Origin: JASHVB01 sp049522565
GTDB taxonomy: Bacteria; Pseudomonadota; Alphaproteobacteria; Acetobacterales; Acetobacteraceae
Direction of reading: 5' to 3'
DNA length: 11,682 nt
Assembly (NCBI GenBank): GCA_049522565.1
Contig: JBEKNT010000208.1
Coordinates: 1-11,682 of the forward strand
Positions 6,066-11,682 of this stretch are shown piece after piece. Each line of letters begins with the position of its first letter. The first letter of the stretch is position 1. The translations under genes and the position numbers were made by a program. The notes below the pieces were generated by a model. That model made no database searches. It was not told where the DNA came from and saw nothing but the letters and a program-made list of their open reading frames with translations.

Positions 6066-7148
6066 TCAATCGCGATCCACGATGCCCGCATCGGCGGTTC
6101 CCTCGCGCCACAACAGGATCAGCGCCGCCATCAGCGCGGGGCCGACGAACAGCCCGAGCAATCCCCACTCACCGACACCGCCGAGAATCCCCAGCAACAC
6201 CCAGATGAACGGCAACCGCGTCGTGCCGCCGATCAGCGTGGGGCGCACGAAGTGGTCGGCGGCAAAGCTCACCACCATACCAAAGCCGAATACGGCGATG
6301 GCGGCCAGCATCGATCCTTGCGCCAACAGCAACAGCGCCGCGATGCCGAACAGCAGTGGCGCACCGAACGGGATCATCGCGGCAATGGCGGTCAGCAGGC
6401 CCAACAAGGTCGGATGCGGCACGCCGGCGAACGCATAGGCGATGCCGAGCAAGACGCCCTCGCCGAGCCCGACCAGCACCAGCCCGTCCACCGTGCCATG
6501 CACCGAGGCGACCATCTGCTCGCCGATCCGTTCGCCGCCCGGCCCGAACAGACGACGGCTGGCGCGGCGCATTTGCCTGGAGAGCCGCTCGCCATCGCGA
6601 AACAGGAAGAACAGCGTCAGCAGGGTGAAGCCGAACAGCACGACGCGATGCACAAGCATCGCACCGAACTCGCGGCTTTTGGCGAACAGGTCGCCTTGCC
6701 CGACGCGTTGCAGCAACGCCGATGCGCCCACGGGATCGCCGAGATTGCTCGCCCACCACGCTGTCGCCTGCGGGCCCACCAGTGGCAGGCTGGAAAGAAA
6801 TTCCGGTGGCGGAATGCCGTTGTGGCGCGCCTGTTGGATCCAGGTGAACACGCCGTGCGCGTCGCGGCCCAACGGTACCGCCACCAGCACCAGAGGCAGC
6901 AGGAACACCAGTGCGATACCCAGGGTGAACAGCGACGGCATCAGCAGGTTGTGTCGCCCGGGTGGGAAGCGCGTGCAGGCGCGGCGATACAGCGGCCAGA
7001 GCGCGATGGCGAAGATGCCGGCCCAGACCAGAGCCGGCAGGAACTCGTGCAGTGTCCACAGACCGAGCAGAAGCAGGACAAGGGTCAGAGCGGCGGCGGC
7101 GATGCGATGCGCCGGTGTCGCGGCGGGTTCCTGGGTGGACTGCTCCAT
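6066..7148 (-). CDS. AI-2E family transporter (permease)
   Basis: This is a 360-residue inner-membrane protein of the AI-2E family (the TqsA/PerM/YdiK type). Layout: two membrane segments near residues 15–55, one at about 70–95, a soluble loop to about 160, then four to five C-terminal segments. Diagnostic stretches are FRDGERLSRQMRR after the fourth segment, PHPTLLGLLTAIAAMIPFGA, and near the end DHFVRPTLIGG followed by LLGILGGVGEWGLLGLFVGP. The name comes from TqsA and autoinducer-2 export; other members export different compounds or act as Na+/H+ antiporters, so the substrate here is unknown. The ATG at 7148 has an SD-like gagagg upstream. It begins 21 nt after the dnaE2 stop in the same direction, so it is probably cotranscribed with dnaE2, although a functional link to mutagenesis is not established. 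Confidence 0.92.
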   Translation of the reverse strand: MEQSTQEPAATPAHRIAAAALTLVLLLLGLWTLHEFLPALVWAGIFAIALWPLYRRACTRFPPGRHNLLMPSLFTLGIALVFLLPLVLVAVPLGRDAHGVFTWIQQARHNGIPPPEFLSSLPLVGPQATAWWASNLGDPVGASALLQRVGQGDLFAKSREFGAMLVHRVVLFGFTLLTLFFLFRDGERLSRQMRRASRRLFGPGGERIGEQMVASVHGTVDGLVLVGLGEGVLLGIAYAFAGVPHPTLLGLLTAIAAMIPFGAPLLFGIAALLLLAQGSMLAAIAVFGFGMVVSFAADHFVRPTLIGGTTRLPFIWVLLGILGGVGEWGLLGLFVGPALMAALILLWREGTADAGIVDRD

Positions 7149-7169
7149 GTCAGCGCCTCTCGACGGCCA

Positions 7170-10100
7170 TCAGCGGAAATCCCGTGTCGGCACCTTGATA
7201 GCCTTGGTCTCGCGCGGATCCGGGCCGCCCGGATGCTTGACATGATCTGCTCTGGTGAAGGGCACCGGGAAATCGTCCCCCCGCTGCCCGACACTGCGCA
7301 ACAGGGGGGAAAAATCGGTCAAATGGTCGGCGATGACGTGGATCACCTCGCCTTCCCGTTGCAGCTTGCCGCGGCAGGCCAGCATGCTGGCGGTCAGCAC
7401 CAGACGGCGCTGACGGTCGAACACCGACGGCCAGACGATGAGATTGGCATGACCGGTTTCGTCCTCGATGGTGATGAACAACACGCCGCGGGCGCTGCCG
7501 GGACGTTGGCGTACCAGCACGATGCCGGCAACCGTCAGGTGCTGGCCATCGCGCGCATTGGCAAGATCGGCGCAACGCACGATGCGTTGTGCGTTGAGGT
7601 CGGCGCGCAGGAACGCCACCGGATGGCGGCGCAGGCTGAGGCCGGTGCTGCGGTAATCTTCCACGACCTCGCGGCCGGCGGTCATGGGGGGAAGGGTGAC
7701 CCCATCGCCGGTGAGGGTGACCCCATCGTCATGGCCGGGCTTGACCCGGCCATCTATCGCGGCACCGGTGCCGGTATAGATGGCCGGATCGAGCCCTGCC
7801 ATGACGATGGGAGGCGCATCGAACAACGGCAACCTTGCATCCGACAGCCCGCGGATCGCCCACAAGGCCCGCCGCCGATCCAGCCCCAACGCGCCGAACG
7901 CATCCGCCTCGGCCAGACGTTCCAGCGCCGCCACCGGCACGTGTGCGCGCCGCCACACATCTTCGACCGAGCGATACGGCACGGCACCACGCCGCGAGAC
8001 GATCTCGTCGGCATGCGCGCGCGCCAGGCCCTTCGCCATGCGCAGCCCCAGCCGCACCGCAAGGTACCGCCCCTCCGCCAGTTCCAAAGCGCAATCCCAT
8101 CCAGACGCGTTGACGCACACGGCCCGCACCTCCACCCCGTGCAGCCGCGCATCGCGCACGATCTGCGCCGGCGCATAGAACCCCATCGGCTGCGCATTCA
8201 GCAGCGCGCAGCAGAGCACGTCCGGATGGTGGCATTTCAGCCAGGCCGACGCATATGCGATCAGAGCGAAACTCGCTGCGTGGCTCTCGGGAAAACCATA
8301 GCTGCCGAAGCCCTCGATCTGGCTGAACGTCTTCTCGGCAAACTCCCGTGTGTAGCCGCGTTCCACCATCCCGGCGATCATCTTGTCGTGGAAATGATGC
8401 ACCCCGCCGGTGAACTTGAACGTCGCCATGCTGCGGCGGAGCGCATCCGCCTCGCTGGGCGTGAACCCGGCGCAGACGATCGCCACCTGCATCGCCTGTT
8501 CCTGAAACAGCGGCACGCCCAGCGTCTTTTCCAAAACCCGGCGCAGTTCCGGCGTCGGATACTCGACCTTTTCGATGCCCTCACGGCGGCGCAGATAGGG
8601 ATGCACCATGTCGCCCTGGATCGGCCCCGGCCGCACGATCGCCACCTGGATGACGATGTCGTAGAAGGTACGCGGCTTCAGCCGCGGCAGCATCGACATC
8701 TGCGCGCGCGATTCGATCTGAAAGGTGCCCAGCGTGTCGGCGTGCCGGATCATTTCGTAGGTGTCCGGGTCCTCGGCCGGAATGCGCGCCAGGTCGAGCG
8801 ACAGGCCACGATGCTGCACTAACAAATCGAAAGCGCGGCGCAGGCAGCCGAGCATGCCCAGTCCCAGCACGTCCACCTTCATGAAGCGCAGCGCGTCGAT
8901 ATCGTCCTTGTCCCACTCGATGACCTGGCGGTTTTCCATGCGCGCCGGCTCGATCGGGACAAGGTCGTCCAGCCGCTCCTCGGTCAGCACGAAGCCGCCG
9001 GGATGCTGCGACAGATGCCGCGGAAACCCGACCAGCGTGCGCGCCAGGTCCAGCGTCAGGCGCAGTCTTCGATCTTGCATGTTGAAATTCAGTTTGGCGG
9101 CGAGGTCTTCCTCCACGCCGTCATCGCCCCAATGCGAAATTTGCGTGGCCAACGCGCCGGTGACGTCCTCGGTGAGGCCCATCGCCTTACCCACGTCGCG
9201 GATCGCGCCGCGGCCGCGATAGCGGATCACCACGGCGGTGATCGCCGCGCGATGCCGTCCGTAGGTGTTGAACACCCACTGGATGACCTCCTCGCGCCGT
9301 TCATGCTCGAAATCGACGTCGATGTCGGGCGGTTCCTTGCGCTCGGCACTGACGAAACGTTCGAACAGCAGGCCGGTGCGCGTGGGGTCGATCGAGGTGA
9401 TGCCCAGCACGTAGCACACCGCCGAATTGGCGGCGGAACCGCGGCCCTGGCACAGGATGCCGCGCGAGCGGGCAAACCGGACGATGCTGTCCACCGTGAG
9501 GAAATACGGCGCATATTCCAGCGCAGCGATCAGGTCGAGTTCGTGCCGGAGTTGGCGTGTCACAGCATCCGGCACGCCGTCCGGATAGCGCTGTTTCGCC
9601 CCCTCCATGGTTAATTGCTCCAGGGTCTGCTGCGCGGTCAGACCGGGGAAACGCACCTCATGCGGATACTGGTAGCGCAATTCGTCGAGCGAGAAGCGGC
9701 ACCGCTCGGCGATCTCCCGGGTGCGTGCGACGGCGTCCGGATGCTGCGCGAACAGCCGCGCCATTTCCGCCGGCGATTTCAGGTGGCGATCGGCGGAGCG
9801 TTCTCGGCGGAAACCGGCATCGTCGATGGTGCAGCCCTCGCGAATGCAGGTCAGCACGTCCTGCAGGATGCGGCGCTGCAGCACGTGATACAGCACGTCG
9901 CCGGTGGCAACGGTGGGGACACGGGCCTGCCGCGCCAGATCGGTAATTTTCTGGAGGCGGACCGCGTCGTTAGGGCGGCGTTGCAAGGTGAGGGCGACAT
10001 AGGCGCGATCGGCGAAGTCGGCTTTGAAGCGCTGGAGTTTTTCGGGTGTGGGTGGGCTGCACAGGGTGGCGATCAGCCCGTCGCCATGCGCTGCAAGATC

Positions 10101-10430
10101 ATCCCAGTCGAGTTGGCATGCACCTTTCCCGGCACGGCTCTTGCCGATGGAAAGCAGGCGGCAGAGGCGGGAATAGGCGGGGCGGTCGGTGGGGTAGACC
10201 AGGACAGACGTGCCGTCGGTCAGATCCAGCCGGCAACCGACCACCAGGCGGACGCGGGCCTCTTGTGCTCGTTGATGCGCCCGGACGATGCCGGCGAGCG
10301 AATTGCGATCGGTGATGCCGAGCGCTGGCAGTCCGAGCATAGCAGCCTGCGCGCACAGTTCCTCGATGTGCGAGGCGCCGCGCAGGAAGGAGTAGTTGGT
10401 GGTGACTTGCAGTTCGGCGTAGCTGGTCAT
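7170..10430 (-). CDS. dnaE2: Error-prone DNA polymerase DnaE2 (ImuC)
   Basis: This is a C-family DNA polymerase of 1086 residues that performs translesion synthesis with ImuA and ImuB after DNA damage. Order: PHP domain (about 1–205, starting YAELQVTTNYSFLRGASH); polymerase core with GRGSAANSAVCYVLG (329–343) and PPDIDVDF carrying Asp371 and Asp373; the third catalytic Asp at 520 in MKVDVLGLGMLG; fingers with QVAIVRPGPIQG and GFPESHAASFALIAYASAW; and an OB fold at about 964–1040. All three catalytic Asp residues are intact. Residues about 875–902 are encoded by an in-frame palindromic repeat and are absent from typical DnaE2 proteins. A short duplication gives GVTL twice just after it. The start ATG at 10430 is fixed by the conserved N-terminus but has no SD. 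A long inverted-repeat element separates it from imuB, whereas these genes are usually adjacent or overlapping. Confidence 0.97.
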   Translation of the reverse strand: MTSYAELQVTTNYSFLRGASHIEELCAQAAMLGLPALGITDRNSLAGIVRAHQRAQEARVRLVVGCRLDLTDGTSVLVYPTDRPAYSRLCRLLSIGKSRAGKGACQLDWDDLAAHGDGLIATLCSPPTPEKLQRFKADFADRAYVALTLQRRPNDAVRLQKITDLARQARVPTVATGDVLYHVLQRRILQDVLTCIREGCTIDDAGFRRERSADRHLKSPAEMARLFAQHPDAVARTREIAERCRFSLDELRYQYPHEVRFPGLTAQQTLEQLTMEGAKQRYPDGVPDAVTRQLRHELDLIAALEYAPYFLTVDSIVRFARSRGILCQGRGSAANSAVCYVLGITSIDPTRTGLLFERFVSAERKEPPDIDVDFEHERREEVIQWVFNTYGRHRAAITAVVIRYRGRGAIRDVGKAMGLTEDVTGALATQISHWGDDGVEEDLAAKLNFNMQDRRLRLTLDLARTLVGFPRHLSQHPGGFVLTEERLDDLVPIEPARMENRQVIEWDKDDIDALRFMKVDVLGLGMLGCLRRAFDLLVQHRGLSLDLARIPAEDPDTYEMIRHADTLGTFQIESRAQMSMLPRLKPRTFYDIVIQVAIVRPGPIQGDMVHPYLRRREGIEKVEYPTPELRRVLEKTLGVPLFQEQAMQVAIVCAGFTPSEADALRRSMATFKFTGGVHHFHDKMIAGMVERGYTREFAEKTFSQIEGFGSYGFPESHAASFALIAYASAWLKCHHPDVLCCALLNAQPMGFYAPAQIVRDARLHGVEVRAVCVNASGWDCALELAEGRYLAVRLGLRMAKGLARAHADEIVSRRGAVPYRSVEDVWRRAHVPVAALERLAEADAFGALGLDRRRALWAIRGLSDARLPLFDAPPIVMAGLDPAIYTGTGAAIDGRVKPGHDDGVTLTGDGVTLPPMTAGREVVEDYRSTGLSLRRHPVAFLRADLNAQRIVRCADLANARDGQHLTVAGIVLVRQRPGSARGVLFITIEDETGHANLIVWPSVFDRQRRLVLTASMLACRGKLQREGEVIHVIADHLTDFSPLLRSVGQRGDDFPVPFTRADHVKHPGGPDPRETKAIKVPTRDFR
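7694..7728 (-). repeat. 14-bp direct repeat (21-bp period) beside the dnaE2 insert
   Basis: The sequence gggtgaccccatcg occurs at 7694–7707 and again at 7715–7728. The spacing of 21 bp keeps the dnaE2 frame and duplicates the peptide DGVTL (residues 902–906 and 909–913). It borders the palindromic repeat and could be a target duplication or a slip made when that repeat was acquired. Confidence 0.75.
7725..7809. repeat. Palindromic repeat inserted in frame in dnaE2
   Basis: A near-perfect hairpin: the left arm at about 7727–7756 (cgtcatggccgggcttgacc, then cggccatctat) pairs with the right arm at about 7775–7806, around a loop containing the palindrome ggcaccggtgcc (7761–7772). On the coding strand it is read as IVMAGLDPAIYTGTGAAI followed by DGRVKPGHDD, dnaE2 residues 875–902. 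The same family appears at 854–968 and as a half at 2161–2180. There is no stop codon and the frame is kept on both sides. The insertion lies in the variable linker between the C-terminal helical region (…DARLPLFDAP) and the conserved LPPMTAGREVVEDYRSTGLS. Confidence 0.9.
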
Positions 10431-10439
10431 TCAGTAAGC

Positions 10440-10635
10440 AAGCAAGAATCAACACAGATTTTCACAGATTAAGGCACAGATTAAGGCACAGAAGGTTATT
10501 TATAAATATCTCATTTCTGGCGCACGGCGCATTCGAACGTCTATAATCATATCGTATTGCGAAGTGAATTATTTCTGTTTCATCTGTGACTTAATCTGTG
10601 CCTTAATCTGTGAAAATCTGTGTTGATTCTTGCTT
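10440..10635. repeat. 196-bp element with 52-bp inverted terminal arms (MITE-like) between imuB and dnaE2
   Basis: The left arm (10440–10491) and right arm (10584–10635) are inverted copies, 51 of 52 bases identical. They enclose a 92-bp AT-rich spacer (10492–10583) unlike its GC-rich surroundings. Each arm contains short tandem units of cacagatt, for example cacagattaagg repeated 2.4 times at 10463–10491. No ORF of note is present, and no clear target duplication is seen at the ends. The layout resembles a miniature inverted-repeat element; as RNA it would form a 52-bp stem. It fills almost the whole 221-bp gap between imuB and dnaE2. Confidence 0.85.
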
Positions 10636-10651
10636 CTCCCTTCTCTCCATT

Positions 10652-11682
10652 TCAGAAAAACCCGTGCAGGAACCAGCGCAGGTCGCCGGTCGCCGCGTCC
10701 TCCCCATCGCCCCGCCGGAACAGCCAGAAGCGCCGCCCCTCCTCATCCTCCACCTGGAAATAGTCGCGTACCGAGCGCATCTCCCCTGCCCGCTTCCACC
10801 ATTCGCCGGCGATGCGTTCCGGTCCGTCGGCGCGGCGCACGCGGTGGCGCACGCGGCGCCAGGTGAACGCCACCGGCGCCTGGTCCGGCAGCAGCGCCAT
10901 CGCGTCCACCGGCTGCGGCGGGTCCAGCAGCCGCACCGGCCGCGGCAGGTAGGCCGGCCAGGTACCGCGGCGCGGCGGCCCCAGGGCCGGCACCCGGCGC
11001 ACCGAGCGTTCCGGTACGTCGCTTTCCACCGCCGCGGCACGCCACACCCGCGTCGTCCCCAGCCGGTTTTCCAGCCGGTCCACCAGCGTCGATACGTCCT
11101 CCACCACCGGTTCGGCCTCGGACAGCGCCGCACTGGCCTGCGCGTAGGCCAGCGGCTCGGCCAGCGGCACCACCAGCCGCATCGCTTCGACGCCCAGGCC
11201 GGGATCGACCCGCTCCAGCTTCTCCCCCAACAGCCGCGCCAGGTGCGGCGCGTCGCGCGAGGGCCGCGCGGTACCGCTGCGCAGGCACTGCACCGAACCG
11301 TCCACCCGCTCGAACAGCAGATCCAGCCGGCACGCGCCCTGCCCAACTTTCTCCAGGTCGGCGCAGACCGTGCCGGTCAGCCGGGCGATCACCGCGGCGA
11401 AGGATTCGGCGGTCAGCAGCGGCTCGACGAAGCTCAGCCGCGCCTGGGGCAGACCCGGAGGGAAGACCGGCGCGATCGGCTCGAACACCACGCCCAGCGC
11501 CTGGTCCAGCCGGGTCACGACCAGCGGCCCGAAGCGGCGGGTCAGCGGTGCGCGCGGTGTGGCGGCCAGTTGGGCTACGGTCTCGAAGCCGAGCAAGCGC
11601 AGGCCGTCGGCAATGGCGGGCGGCAGGCGCAGGGCTTCGATCGGCAGGGGGGCGAGGGCGGCTGCTCCCTCACCGGTCGGGA
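10652..11682 (-). CDS. imuB: ImuB, DNA polymerase Y-family-like mutasome subunit, C-terminal part
   Basis: The frame is open to the right edge, so the N-terminal palm/fingers of this Y-family-like protein lie outside the window; about 343 residues are present. Visible are a helix-hairpin-helix-like stretch (LPIEALRLPPAIADGLRLLG, then FETVAQLAATPRAPLTRRFG) and the little-finger region (LTAESFAAVIARLTGTVCAD). Last comes the ImuB-specific C-terminal tail with RDYFQVEDEEGRRFWLFRRG and DGEDAATGDLRWFLHGFF just before the TGA. ImuB lacks polymerase activity in known systems and acts as the hub that bridges the beta clamp, ImuA and DnaE2. The order imuB then dnaE2 on the same strand fits the imuA–imuB–dnaE2 cassette, with imuA expected further right. 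A TTG at 11596 is an internal Leu codon, not the start, because ImuB-like sequence continues upstream of it. Confidence 0.93.
   Translation of the reverse strand, partial: PTGEGAAALAPLPIEALRLPPAIADGLRLLGFETVAQLAATPRAPLTRRFGPLVVTRLDQALGVVFEPIAPVFPPGLPQARLSFVEPLLTAESFAAVIARLTGTVCADLEKVGQGACRLDLLFERVDGSVQCLRSGTARPSRDAPHLARLLGEKLERVDPGLGVEAMRLVVPLAEPLAYAQASAALSEAEPVVEDVSTLVDRLENRLGTTRVWRAAAVESDVPERSVRRVPALGPPRRGTWPAYLPRPVRLLDPPQPVDAMALLPDQAPVAFTWRRVRHRVRRADGPERIAGEWWKRAGEMRSVRDYFQVEDEEGRRFWLFRRGDGEDAATGDLRWFLHGFF

Noticed and set aside
6027..8822. A 931-codon plus-strand open frame opposite the AI-2E gene and dnaE2
   Set aside because: It lies exactly opposite two clear conserved genes; its product is rich in His, Arg, Gln and Ala with no domain, as expected for antisense frames in high-GC DNA.
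10451..10491. Short tandem repeats (cacagatt units) considered as a CRISPR or iteron array
   Set aside because: Units are only 10–12 bp with no spacers, and they are fully explained as part of the inverted-repeat arms.
10431..10651. A LexA/SOS box in the imuB–dnaE2 gap
   Set aside because: No GTTC-N7-GTTC or GAAC-N7-GAAC pair was found; regulation, if any, is expected upstream of imuA outside the window.

Overview
This is a high-GC chromosomal segment, most likely from an alphaproteobacterium. The evidence is the imuB–dnaE2 mutagenesis cassette, tripartite TRAP transporter genes, and copies of a palindromic repeat that, when translated, gives the 'GLDPAI…DGRVKPGHDD' type of peptide common in alphaproteobacterial genomes. 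Rhodospirillales/Acetobacteraceae or Rhizobiales are reasonable guesses; the sequence alone does not settle the genus.

Left part, plus strand (1–4072): the 3' end of a thiamine-diphosphate enzyme of the acetolactate-synthase type, then a Tat-exported TRAP solute-binding protein (dctP) and a fused TRAP membrane subunit (dctQM). Together they look like uptake of an organic acid plus an enzyme that may act on it or its product. A long palindromic repeat sits between the enzyme and dctP. A half copy of the same repeat lies between dctP and dctQM.

Middle part (about 4300–6025): a cluster of toxin–antitoxin-like genes in different states of decay. An intact FitA-like ribbon-helix-helix antitoxin overlaps a broken PIN-domain toxin. 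In the other orientation follow an intact AbiEii-type nucleotidyltransferase with a translationally coupled 96-residue conserved partner. Behind them lie fragments of an MNT nucleotidyltransferase and a HEPN protein, too short to appear as ordinary ORFs. The AbiEii-type pair is the best candidate here for a poorly described two-gene system.

Right part, minus strand (6066–11682): imuB (N-terminal part outside the window), dnaE2 and an AI-2E-family transporter, reading right to left. ImuB and DnaE2 form the damage-inducible translesion mutasome with ImuA, whose gene would be expected beyond the right edge. Two structural oddities affect this cassette. A 196-bp element with 52-bp inverted terminal arms separates imuB from dnaE2, which are normally close. 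A palindromic repeat is also inserted in frame in dnaE2, adding about 28 residues to the linker before the OB fold.
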